Assembly: GCA_022361275.1 (NCBI GenBank)
Contig: JAKSBE010000607.1
Span: 1-39,191 of the forward strand
Length of the DNA: 39,191 bases
Reading direction: 5' to 3'
From: Kiloniellales bacterium
GTDB lineage: Bacteria; Pseudomonadota; Alphaproteobacteria; Kiloniellales; JAKSBE01
The notes beneath the pieces are model-generated. The model was not told where the DNA came from and made no database searches. It saw nothing but the letters and a program-made list of their open reading frames with translations. Each line of letters opens with the position of its first letter. Positions within the stretch are counted from its first letter, which is position 1. Positions 17,565 through 25,155 of the stretch are shown piece by piece. The translations under genes and the position numbers were made by a program.

Positions 17565-18832
17565 CCGCGCTCTGCCGGGACTGCGGCGCGCTCTGGGAGG
17601 CCCCGGAGACGCAACGCTGCCCGGACTGCGCCTCGCCGCGCCTGCTGAGCCACCCGGAGCTGGGGCGCCTGGCGATCGCCCACATCGACTGCGATGCCTT
17701 CTACGCCAGCATCGAGAAACGCGACCGCCCGGAGCTGGCGGAGCGGCCGGTGATCGTCGGCGGCGGCCGGCGCGGCGTGGTCTCGGCCTGCTGCTACGTC
17801 GCCCGGCTCTACGGGGTGCGCTCGGCCATGCCGATGTTCAAGGCCCTCAAGGCCTGCCCCGATGCGGTCGTGATCCACCCCGACATGGCCAAGTACCAGA
17901 AGGCCGGCCTGGCGATCCGGCGGATGATGGAGGAGATCACGCCGCTGGTCGAGCCGCTGTCGATCGACGAGGCCTTCCTCGACCTCTCCGGGACCGAGGC
18001 GCTGCACGGCGGCCCGCCGGCACGGACCCTGGCTCTGCTGGCGCTCAGGATCGAGGCAGCCTACCAGATCACGGCATCGATCGGCCTGAGCTACAACAAG
18101 TTCCTGGCGAAGGTGGCCTCGGACCTGGACAAGCCCCGGGGCTTCGCGGTGATCGGCGAGGCCCAGGCCCAGGACTTCCTGGCGGAGCAGCCGGTCAGCC
18201 TGCTCTGGGGCGTCGGCAGGGCCCTGCGGGCCGCTCTGGAGCGCGACGGGATCACCAAGGTCGGGCAGCTCCGCCGCTACGACGAGGTCGAGCTGATCGC
18301 CCGCTACGGCGCCATCGGCGCCCGCCTGCACCGTTTCTCGCACGGCCGCGACGCCCGCCAGGTCGACCCCCGCGAGCCGGCGAAAAGCATCTCGGCGGAG
18401 ACCACCTTCGATCGCGACCTCACCGCGCTCGACGCCCTGAGCGGCCGCCTCTGGCCGCTCTGCGAGAAGGTCTCCCGGCGGCTCAAGCGCAAGGACCTGG
18501 CCGGGCACAGCGTCACCTTGAAGCTGAAGACCGCGGAGTTCCGCCTGCTGACCCGGAGCCGGCGCCTGGATGCCCCGAGCCAGCTCGCCGAAGTGCTCTA
18601 CGACGCCGCCTTGCCCCTGCTCGCCAAGGAGACCGACGGCCGGCGCTTCCGCCTCATCGGCATCGGGGCCAGCGACCTCGGTCCCGGGGACCTCGCGGAT
18701 CCGCCGGATCTGCTGGACCCCGAACGGGCACGCCGGGGCCGGGTCGAGGCCGCCATGGACGAGGTGCGCGCGAAGCTGGGCAGCGATGCGATCCGCAAGG
18801 GGCGCGGCCTGCTGACCGGCGAGCGCTCGTGA
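17561..18832 (+). CDS. dinB: DNA polymerase IV (Y family) with N-terminal zinc ribbon
   Basis: A 423-residue translesion polymerase. The first 30 residues carry two Cys pairs (CRDCG, CPDCASPRLLSHPEL), a zinc-ribbon extension typical of alphaproteobacterial DinB. The polymerase core has AHIDCDAFYASIEKRDRPEL with the metal-binding Asp, the steric-gate region, and PLSIDEAFLDLSG with the second acidic pair. SIGLSYNKFLAKVASDLDKP and the helix-hairpin-helix segment LLWGVGRALRAAL follow, then the little-finger domain. There is no clear C-terminal clamp motif. The gene shares the ATGA overlap with mak. It converges on eipB with a single base between the stop codons. Confidence 0.96.
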   Translation: MTALCRDCGALWEAPETQRCPDCASPRLLSHPELGRLAIAHIDCDAFYASIEKRDRPELAERPVIVGGGRRGVVSACCYVARLYGVRSAMPMFKALKACPDAVVIHPDMAKYQKAGLAIRRMMEEITPLVEPLSIDEAFLDLSGTEALHGGPPARTLALLALRIEAAYQITASIGLSYNKFLAKVASDLDKPRGFAVIGEAQAQDFLAEQPVSLLWGVGRALRAALERDGITKVGQLRRYDEVELIARYGAIGARLHRFSHGRDARQVDPREPAKSISAETTFDRDLTALDALSGRLWPLCEKVSRRLKRKDLAGHSVTLKLKTAEFRLLTRSRRLDAPSQLAEVLYDAALPLLAKETDGRRFRLIGIGASDLGPGDLADPPDLLDPERARRGRVEAAMDEVRAKLGSDAIRKGRGLLTGERS

Positions 18833-18833
18833 C

Positions 18834-19658
18834 TCAGCAGGCAGGCGCTGCCAGCGGCTCGAGCTCTTCGACGACCGCGCGGACGGAGAACTCCGGAAAG
18901 TCCAGGACCAATTCGTCGAGCACGCCGTTGGCATAGATCCGCAGCGCCTGTTCCTGTTCCGGCTCGGCGGCCACCGGATCGCTGAGATCGAAGTAAGCCA
19001 GGCGCAGGCGCCAGGACGGCTGGCCCTTTATCGCCTCCAGGCCCTCGGCCACGCTGGTTTGGGGCTCGATGGTCTCGACCAGGGCCGTGGAGACTCCGTA
19101 GAGGCCGCCTTCCCCGGAGCCGTCGAAGACCGTCTGCCATAACGGCCAGACCTCGCGCCCCATGGACTCGAGCAGGATCTTCGTGTGCTCGGTCGGGAAC
19201 AGGGTCCCGGCGGGCAAGGAAACGGTCTTCTCGTCGGGCAAGGCGAGAGACGCCTCGCCGCCCTTGCCGCGGCCGTCGAGCTGCGCCTTGCCACGGGTCT
19301 CCTCGCTGTCGCTGCCACCGGTGATCTGGCGGATGAAGAAGCGGTAGTTCAGGCCGTCCTTGGACTCCCAGGTGTTGAGCGTCAAGCCGAAGTCGATCTC
19401 TTCACCGCTGCCATAGTTGACCAGGATCCGCATGCGCTGCGACACGGTCCAGGCGTCGCAGGCGTCGCGCCATTCGAAGTCCATGCGACCGGTCACGTCG
19501 ACCACGCCGCTGCCGCCGCGCAGGGCCGAGAGCTCCATGCGATAGACCGCACGATGGGGGAGGATCTCCACCCCGCCAGCGAGCGCCTCGGCCACGGGCA
19601 CCGCCCAAAGGAGGAGCCCGGCGAGGAGCGGACGGCTGAATCTCAAGACTGGCGACAC
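18834..19658 (-). CDS. eipB: EipB-type cell envelope integrity protein (DUF1849)
   Basis: A 274-residue secreted protein. GTG 19658 is chosen because it follows AAGGA at good spacing and starts directly with a signal peptide (SPVLRFSRPLLAGLLLWAVP, cleavage after ALA). The mature part begins with LPHRAVYRMELSALRGGSG, the hallmark of the EipB family, a beta-spiral periplasmic protein of alphaproteobacteria. Cys67 in RDACDAW and the final residue Cys274 match the conserved disulfide known from Brucella EipB. That protein supports envelope integrity under stress and works with the TPR protein TtpA; a similar role is inferred. Longer starts up to 19703 exist. It is transcribed away from the diguanylate cyclase gene. 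Confidence 0.88.
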   Translation of the reverse strand: MSPVLRFSRPLLAGLLLWAVPVAEALAGGVEILPHRAVYRMELSALRGGSGVVDVTGRMDFEWRDACDAWTVSQRMRILVNYGSGEEIDFGLTLNTWESKDGLNYRFFIRQITGGSDSEETRGKAQLDGRGKGGEASLALPDEKTVSLPAGTLFPTEHTKILLESMGREVWPLWQTVFDGSGEGGLYGVSTALVETIEPQTSVAEGLEAIKGQPSWRLRLAYFDLSDPVAAEPEQEQALRIYANGVLDELVLDFPEFSVRAVVEELEPLAAPAC

Positions 19659-19957
19659 GGAACTGGGTCCTTGGGTCCACTGACCACGATACGGCGAAGA
19701 CACTCATGCCGCCCAGGCGGCTTTTGCAGGCGGCATGACATAGCGGCTAGATACTAGACCCGGCAAGGTATGGCAACGTCGGCCTCGGTCGGGACCGGTC
19801 CGGCGCGGCCGCAGAGCTGCGCTCGGCAATACCGGCCGGGCGCGGCGGCCGGCGCGACTCTCGGGAGCAATTCACTTTTGAATCAATATGTTAGATCTCC
19901 GGCGGTGGCCCGAAACAAAGGCAGCAGATCCCGGTGATGAAGGTTCCGCCGCTCGAA

Positions 19958-19976
19958 GCGGGCAGATTCTGCCCGC
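19958..19976. promoter_or_regulatory. Perfect 19-bp palindrome, candidate activator site
   Basis: GCGGGCAGA-T-TCTGCCCGC has nine-base perfect arms around one base. Its centre is about 76 bases before the predicted start of transcription of the sigma-54 promoter at 20017, within the range where enhancer-binding proteins bind. A short mRNA hairpin is less likely because it lies upstream of the promoter. Confidence 0.55.
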
Positions 19977-20016
19977 CGGGTTCGCCGGGAGTGCCGATGA
20001 ATCAAGAGCTTAGCCC

Positions 20017-20032
20017 TGGCACGGCTCTTGCG
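20017..20032 (+). promoter_or_regulatory. Sigma-54 (RpoN) promoter of the diguanylate cyclase gene
   Basis: TGGCACG-GCTC-TTGCG matches the consensus TGGCACG-N4-TTGCW at all fixed positions. The GG (20018-20019) and GC (20030-20031) dinucleotides are ten bases apart as required. Transcription should begin near 20043, leaving a 28-base leader before ATG 20071. Confidence 0.8.
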
Positions 20033-20070
20033 TGTCGCACAGCGGTGCCGTTTCACAGCGAGGCCGAGAG

Positions 20071-20778
20071 ATGCATCAGAACCTGCCGAACACCCTTCCC
20101 GCCCCGGAGGAAGACCTGGCGCCCCTGCGCGACGGGCTGACCCGCCTGCGCGAGCGGACCGGACAGCGCGACAGCGAAGTCCGGAGCCTGGTCGACGACC
20201 TGATCCTGGCGGCCAGCGAGGCGGAGCGCCGAATCAGTGAGCAGCGGGCGCGCATTTCCTACCTGGAAGGGCTGTCGAACAGCGACGAACTGACCGGTTT
20301 GCTGAATCGGCGCGGCTTCCAGTTCGCGCTCGGCGCCGCTCTGGCACGGGCCCAGCGCCACGGTGAGACCGGGCTCCTGGTGCTCTGCGATCTCGACCGT
20401 TTCAAGGCGATCAACGACCGCCACGGCCACCTCGCCGGGGACAGCGTGCTGCGGAGCGTGGCCGCCCTGCTCCGCAAGGAGATCCGGCGCAGCGACGCGG
20501 TCGCCCGGATCGGCGGGGACGAGTTCGCGATCCTGATGCGCGACACCCGGCGCAGCCAGGCCGCGGACCGGGTGCTCCGGCTCAAGGCCAGGATCCGCGA
20601 TCTAGAGGTGCCCTGGCAAAGCCGCCGGCTTCGGGCCTCGGCCAGCGTCGGATCGGCCGCCTACAACGCCGGCTCGAACCCCGAGGGCCTTCTGTTCCTG
20701 GCCGACCAGGCGCTCTATGCCGACAAGCGTCCGAAGCTGGTCCTCGGCGGCCTCGCCGCGTTCCCCCGTGCCAACTAG
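20071..20778 (+). CDS. Single-domain GGDEF diguanylate cyclase
   Basis: A 235-residue cytoplasmic protein. Residues about 25-75 form a predicted coiled coil (RLRERTGQRDSEV through SEQRARISYLEGLS), which may mediate dimerisation or partner binding. The GGDEF domain follows: DELTGLLNRRGF, CDLDRFKAINDRHGH and the intact active loop ARIGGDEFAIL. RRSD five residues upstream is an I-site, so product inhibition is expected. No sensor or membrane domain is present, so control is probably at transcription, in line with the sigma-54 promoter just upstream. ATG 20071 is used; an in-frame GTG at 20032 would lie upstream of the expected transcript start. Confidence 0.92.
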   Translation: MHQNLPNTLPAPEEDLAPLRDGLTRLRERTGQRDSEVRSLVDDLILAASEAERRISEQRARISYLEGLSNSDELTGLLNRRGFQFALGAALARAQRHGETGLLVLCDLDRFKAINDRHGHLAGDSVLRSVAALLRKEIRRSDAVARIGGDEFAILMRDTRRSQAADRVLRLKARIRDLEVPWQSRRLRASASVGSAAYNAGSNPEGLLFLADQALYADKRPKLVLGGLAAFPRAN

Positions 20779-20845
20779 CGCCGGCGCGCACGACTCCTGA
20801 TCAGACGCGAAGGCGTCCGATCGGGAAACGCGCTAGACTGACGGC

Positions 20846-21319
20846 ATGCGCTTCCTACGCACGCTCCGTCTCGACAACTCCGACCTCCAGGTCTTTCCCA
20901 AGGCCGCGGCCCCGGGGGAATGGGCGGTGCCCGGCAGCTTCGCCTTCGCCGACAGCGACCCCCAGACCCTGACCGGCAAGGAAAAGCTGGCCTTCAAGAG
21001 CGGCTGGCTCGGCACCGAGAGCTTCGGCCGGGCGACCCTGGTCGAGGTCGTCGAGATCGACGAGGCCGATTTCTTCCAGGTGGTCGAACGCCTGGCCCAG
21101 CACTTCGTCGAGGTCTACGGCGCGCCCGGCCTGACCGCCGCCCTGCCGGCGGCACGGGCGGAGGCGGACGACGCCCTTGGCCTCAGCGACCACAAGCTGC
21201 ACAGCCTGCTGGCCATCGAGCGCGAGCCGGGTCCGGCTGGCCTGACCGAAAGGGTCCGGGTGATCCGGCCGGAGCGGGCCGCCGATCACGCCAGGATCTG
21301 GGAGATCGAGCCGGATTAG
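20846..21319 (+). CDS. Small uncharacterised protein, resembles DUF6505
   Basis: A 157-residue cytoplasmic protein without signal or membrane segment. The start RFLRTLRLDNSDLQVFPKAA, the middle GEWAVPGSFAFAD and the SGWLGTESFGRATLVEVVE strand recall a small alphaproteobacterial family I remember as DUF6505; that name is from memory and should be confirmed. No catalytic motif is evident. No ribosome binding site precedes ATG 20846, but a -10-like TAGACT ends six bases before it, so the mRNA may be leaderless. The function is unknown, and the diguanylate cyclase gene upstream gives no firm clue. Confidence 0.75.
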   Translation: MRFLRTLRLDNSDLQVFPKAAAPGEWAVPGSFAFADSDPQTLTGKEKLAFKSGWLGTESFGRATLVEVVEIDEADFFQVVERLAQHFVEVYGAPGLTAALPAARAEADDALGLSDHKLHSLLAIEREPGPAGLTERVRVIRPERAADHARIWEIEPD

Positions 21320-21347
21320 CGCGGCCCGGCCGCCGCTTGCGCGCCGT

Positions 21348-22379
21348 CTACGCCTCCGAGAGGGGTGCCGGCTGCTGCTGGGTGATGCAGTGGATGCCGC
21401 CGCCGCCGTAGACGATCTCTAGGGCATCGAGCTGGACGACCTCGCGGTCGGGAAAGGCCTGGCGCAGGATCTCGTAAGCCTTCTGGTCGGCCGGATCCTC
21501 GAAGCCGGGCGCCAGCACGGCCCCGTTGGCGAGGTAGAAGTTGACGTAGGAGGCCAGGAGCGGCGCGCCGCGGTGATCTTCGAGCCGGGTCTGGGGCTGC
21601 GGCATCTCGACCACCTCCAGCGCCCGGCCACGGGCGTCCCGGGCTTCGCGCAGGCGTTTCAGGTTCTCGGACAGGGCCGCGTGGTTGGGCGCGCTTTCCG
21701 GCCCGGGATGCTGGGCCAGCACGACACCGGGCGCGAGGAAGCAGGCGAGATTGTCGACATGGCCGTCGGTCTCGTCGTCGAGGGGATCGCCGGACAGCCA
21801 GATCACCGTCTCGACGCCCAGGTGATCGCGCAGCAGGGCTTCGACCTCGTCCCGGCCGAGCTTCGGGTTGCGGTTCCTGTTGAGCAGGCACTGCTCCGTG
21901 GTCAGCAGCGTGCCCTCGCCGTCGACATGGATGGCGCCGCCTTCCATCACCAGGGGCGCCGGATAGCAGGGCAGCTCGAGCTGCTCGAGGATTCGGCGGG
22001 CCATCTGGGCATCCTCGCCGTAGGGCTGGTACTTGCCGCCCCAGGCGTTGAAGATCCAATCGATTCCGGCCACCCCGCCCTTGCGGTCCACGACGAAGGT
22101 CGGGCCGCTGTCGCGGGTCCAGGAATCGTCATGGGAGAGCGACAGGCAGCTGACGCCGGGGCCGCAGCTGAGGCTGACCTCGGCGACGTCCTGCGGATTG
22201 GCGACCATGGTCACCGGCTCGAAGCGGGAGATCTCCTTCGCCACTTCGGCGCAGGCCTCGCGCGCCGCCGGGAGACGGTCGCCCCAGAGGGCCTCGCGGC
22301 AGGGCCAAGCCATCCAGCAGCGCACGTGGGGCGCCCATTCGGGCGGCATGAAGAAGCCGTCTGCAACAGGGAGGGTCAT
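21348..22379 (-). CDS. aguA: Agmatine deiminase
   Basis: A 343-residue enzyme of the guanidino-group modifying (PAD-like) family. It starts with PPEWAPHVRCWMAWP and shows HDDSWTRDSGPTFVV, which binds the guanidinium group. FNAWGGKYQPY and EGGAIHVDGEGTLLTTEQC follow, then DDETDGHVDN, and the catalytic Cys331 in GGGGIHCITQQQP. It converts agmatine to N-carbamoylputrescine and ammonia, a step from arginine to putrescine. The matching amidohydrolase (aguB) is not in the window. Start ATG 22379 lacks a clear ribosome binding site. The upstream gap holds a TTGACA box and a perfect palindrome, suggesting a dedicated repressor or activator. Confidence 0.95.
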   Translation of the reverse strand: MTLPVADGFFMPPEWAPHVRCWMAWPCREALWGDRLPAAREACAEVAKEISRFEPVTMVANPQDVAEVSLSCGPGVSCLSLSHDDSWTRDSGPTFVVDRKGGVAGIDWIFNAWGGKYQPYGEDAQMARRILEQLELPCYPAPLVMEGGAIHVDGEGTLLTTEQCLLNRNRNPKLGRDEVEALLRDHLGVETVIWLSGDPLDDETDGHVDNLACFLAPGVVLAQHPGPESAPNHAALSENLKRLREARDARGRALEVVEMPQPQTRLEDHRGAPLLASYVNFYLANGAVLAPGFEDPADQKAYEILRQAFPDREVVQLDALEIVYGGGGIHCITQQQPAPLSEA

Positions 22380-22458
22380 GGACGAAGCGCCACGCCGTTG
22401 GTCCGGTGTCCATCAAAGACTCCGCGGCTTGCTACCGCCGCCGAAAGTCGAGAAAAAC

Positions 22459-22489
22459 ATGCAATCTTTGATTGCATCGGCTCTGTCAA
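22459..22489 (-). promoter_or_regulatory. aguA promoter element with palindromic operator
   Basis: On the minus strand a perfect TTGACA (22489-22484) is followed by the palindrome ATGCAATC-TTT-GATTGCAT (22477-22459). The palindrome fills the space where the -10 region and start of transcription would lie. No good -10 hexamer can be picked. A regulator bound here would cover the promoter, so negative control of aguA is the simplest idea. Confidence 0.6.
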
Positions 22490-22526
22490 GGCCGAGTCTA
22501 GCGTGGCGCGCGGCCGCCGCAAGGGC

Positions 22527-23042
22527 CTATCTGTCGCGATAGAACCCGAATCTGCGGTCCCAGTCGGACCCCTCCTCGGCGGCGCCGGCTGGCAGGAGGT
22601 CCGTCAGGCTGGTCGCGGTCTGGATCGCCCTGGGGTCGCGCCCCGGCGCAGGAACGCCCTCGACCAACTCGAGCCCCTCGCCGTCGAGATCCTCGGCAAG
22701 CGGCGTCTCGGCGAGCATGGGACGGTTCGGATCCACGACCACGGACCCATCGGCGCGCAGGAACCGCGCCCCGGCGAGCTCCGGGCCTCCTTTCAGGGGT
22801 TGCAGGGCAACCTCCAGGTTGGCCTTCGGGTAGCCGTTTCCGATCGGCCGGCAAATGTCCCCCTCCAGGGCGCGGAGGATCTCGCAGTCCTCCTGGAGCA
22901 TGAAGGAGAGCCCATGATCCGTGGTGGTCTTGCCGGTGAAGAAGTACGTCACGCTGCTGAGCGCCATGTTCGCAAACGACGAAATCGGCGTCCCGCAGCC
23001 CGACAGCAGCAGGCAGGAACAAATCAAGAAAACGACCCGCAT
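22527..23042 (-). CDS. Uncharacterised lipoprotein
   Basis: A 171-residue protein with a short signal (RVVFLICSCLLLSGC) ending in lipobox LSGC, so it is predicted to be lipid-anchored in the envelope. Conserved-looking elements are a SSVTYFFTGKTTTDHGLS segment and EDCEILRALEGDICR with two Cys that could form a disulfide. Similar short lipoproteins (TGK-x-x-x-DHxLS...DC) recur in alphaproteobacteria without known function. The ribosome binding site GAGGGGAGAGGG directly before ATG 23042 is strong. The second half is acidic and seems disordered. It lies 134 bases downstream of aspS on the same strand. Confidence 0.85.
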   Translation of the reverse strand: MRVVFLICSCLLLSGCGTPISSFANMALSSVTYFFTGKTTTDHGLSFMLQEDCEILRALEGDICRPIGNGYPKANLEVALQPLKGGPELAGARFLRADGSVVVDPNRPMLAETPLAEDLDGEGLELVEGVPAPGRDPRAIQTATSLTDLLPAGAAEEGSDWDRRFGFYRDR

Positions 23043-23176
23043 CCCTCTCCCCTCGCCCAAAGCCCCGCGCACCAGAGGGTGCACGGGATCCTCCAGCATC
23101 CGGTATTGTGGCACCCGACCGATTAAAGGAGTGCTTAAGCCCGGGCCTGAACCCGGCCTCGGAGGGGCCCGGCGGC

Positions 23177-24979
23177 TCAGCCCTCGCGCAGTTCCGGTGG
23201 CAGCTCGACGCGGATATGCAGGTCTCGGAGCTGCTCCGGCGTCGCCGCCGAGGGCGCTGCCATCATCAGGTCCTCGAACTGGCCGTTCATGGCGAAGGCG
23301 TTGACTTCCCGCAGGTTGGTCTCGTCGGCGAGCAGCATGACGATCCGGTCGATGCCGAAGGCGCAGCCGCCGTGGGGCGGCGCCCCGTACTGCATCGCGG
23401 TGAGCATCCCGCCGAAGCGCGCCTCCAGGACCTCCCGGCCGTAGCCGACCAGGTGGAAGGCCCGCTCCATGATCTCCGGGTCGTGGTTGCGGATCGCGCC
23501 GGAGCAGAGCTCGTTGCCGTTGCACACGCAGTCGTACTGGTAGGCCAGGATCTCCAGCGGATCCTCGGTGTTCAGCGCCTTGAGCCCGCCCTGGGGCATG
23601 GAGAAGGGGTTGTGGGAGAACTCGATCTTCCCGGTCTTCTCGTCCAGCTCGTACATCGGGAAGTCGACGATCCAGCAGAACCTGAAGCTGCCCGCCTCGC
23701 GCAGGCCCATGTCGTCGCAGATCCGGTCGCGGGCCAGTCCGGCCATCCTGGCCGCCGCGGCCTCCAGGTCGCAGACGAAGAAGATCGCATCGCCTTCCTC
23801 CAGGCCGGCGGCGGTCTTCAGCGCCTCCTGGGCGGCGGCGGGCACGAACTTGGCGATCGGTCCCTTGCCTTCGCCGCCCTGAAACAGGATGTAGCCGAGG
23901 CCGGGCGCACCCTGCCCCCGGGCCCAGTCGTTCAGCTTGTCGAAGAAGCTGCGCGGCCGCTCGCCGACCTCCGGTGCCCGGATCGCGCGCACCACGCCGC
24001 CCTTCTTGATGACGTTCTTGAAGGCGTTGAACGCCACGTCGTCGCGGGCGAAGACCTCGGTGACGTCGACAATCTTCAGCGGGTTGCGCAGGTCCGGCTT
24101 GTCGCTGCCGTAGGTCAGCATGGCCTCGCGGAAGGGGATGCGCGGAAAGGGCGCCCGGGTGACGCCGTGCCTGTTGCCGGTCCAGTCCGCGAACTCCTCG
24201 AAGACCCCGGCCAGGACCGGCTCCATGGTCGAGAAGACGTCGTCCTGGGTGACGAAGGACATCTCGACGTCGAGCTGGTAGTGCTCGGCCAGGCGGTTGG
24301 CCCGGCTGTCCTCGTCGCGGAAGCAGGGCGCGATCTGGAAATAGCGGTCGAAGCCCGACATCATCAGCAGCTGCTTGAACTGCTGCGGCGCCTGCGGCAG
24401 GGCGTAGAACCTGCCGGGATGGAGGCGCGAGGGCACCAGGAAGTCGCGCGCGCCTTCCGGGCTGCTGGCGGTCAGGATCGGGGTCTGGAACTCCTGGAAC
24501 CCGCTGTCCCACATGCGCCGGCGGATCGAGGCGACCGCCGCGTTGCGCAGCCGGATCTTGCGCTGCATCTTGTCGCGCCGCAGGTCGAGGTAGCGGTAGG
24601 TCAGCCGGGTCTCCTCCCCCGCGTCCTCGTCCGAGTTGACCTGCAGCGGCAGGATCTCGGCCCGCGACTGTGCCTCGAAGGCGTCGATCCGCAGCTCGAC
24701 CTCGCCGGTCGGGAGCTTCGGGTTCACGGTCTCCGGGCTGCGGGCGACGACGGGCCCGGTCACGGTCAGGACGCTCTCCACCCGCATGGCTTCGAGCCCC
24801 TCGAACAGAGGGCTCGAGACGTCGACCACGCACTGGGTCACGCCTTGGTGGTCCCGGAGATCGATGAACAGCAGCTGACCGTGGTCCCGCTTGCTGTGAA
24901 TCCAGCCGGACAGCCGGACGGTCTGTTCCACGTGCTCAGGTCTGATCTCGCCACAGGCGTGGGTGCGGTAGGGATGCAT
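23177..24979 (-). CDS. aspS: Aspartyl-tRNA synthetase, probably non-discriminating (Asp/Asn)
   Basis: A 600-residue class IIb synthetase of bacterial type. The N-terminal OB fold binds the anticodon ([23 protein letters not shown]). The catalytic core has class II motif 1, motif 2 ([10 protein letters not shown]) and motif 3 (GIDRIVML), with the bacterial GAD insertion between. His33 in KRDHG takes the place of Leu30 of E. coli AspRS. His there marks enzymes that also charge tRNA-Asn when a GatCAB amidotransferase is present. The second known marker position carries Glu in place of the Gly or Lys described in other enzymes, so the call is an inference. A TTGACA (25081-25076) lies about 100 bases upstream. 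Confidence 0.96.
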   Translation of the reverse strand: MHPYRTHACGEIRPEHVEQTVRLSGWIHSKRDHGQLLFIDLRDHQGVTQCVVDVSSPLFEGLEAMRVESVLTVTGPVVARSPETVNPKLPTGEVELRIDAFEAQSRAEILPLQVNSDEDAGEETRLTYRYLDLRRDKMQRKIRLRNAAVASIRRRMWDSGFQEFQTPILTASSPEGARDFLVPSRLHPGRFYALPQAPQQFKQLLMMSGFDRYFQIAPCFRDEDSRANRLAEHYQLDVEMSFVTQDDVFSTMEPVLAGVFEEFADWTGNRHGVTRAPFPRIPFREAMLTYGSDKPDLRNPLKIVDVTEVFARDDVAFNAFKNVIKKGGVVRAIRAPEVGERPRSFFDKLNDWARGQGAPGLGYILFQGGEGKGPIAKFVPAAAQEALKTAAGLEEGDAIFFVCDLEAAAARMAGLARDRICDDMGLREAGSFRFCWIVDFPMYELDEKTGKIEFSHNPFSMPQGGLKALNTEDPLEILAYQYDCVCNGNELCSGAIRNHDPEIMERAFHLVGYGREVLEARFGGMLTAMQYGAPPHGGCAFGIDRIVMLLADETNLREVNAFAMNGQFEDLMMAAPSAATPEQLRDLHIRVELPPELREG

Positions 24980-25155
24980 TGCTCTGTCCCCGGGAATGCT
25001 GGGCTAAGCGCCGGTGCTCTTGCGGCCCGGACCAGCCTGCCGGGCCGCCGGGAAAAGGCACCGATCCGGCGGCTTTGTCAAGGCCGCGGCCGATCCCGGC
25101 CCAGACCGCGGCACGGGGCCTTTTCGATCCCTCGGCTTCCGTGTATAGCTCGGCC

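Larger units (their letters stand above)
19659..20070. other. 412-base gap between eipB and the diguanylate cyclase gene
   Basis: No credible gene is seen here. The gap holds a sigma-54 type promoter and a perfect palindrome near the cyclase (listed separately), plus a small AT-rich island around 19865-19895 with the weak inverted repeat ATTCA/TGAAT. The rest is GC-rich sequence with short G/C palindromes (CGGCCGGGCGCGGCGGCCGG region near 19830-19850) and no clear terminator. Confidence 0.6.

Noticed and set aside
19701-19703. GTG 19703 as eipB start
   Set aside because: It puts fifteen polar residues before the signal peptide, while GTG 19658 has AAGGA in front and starts at the signal.
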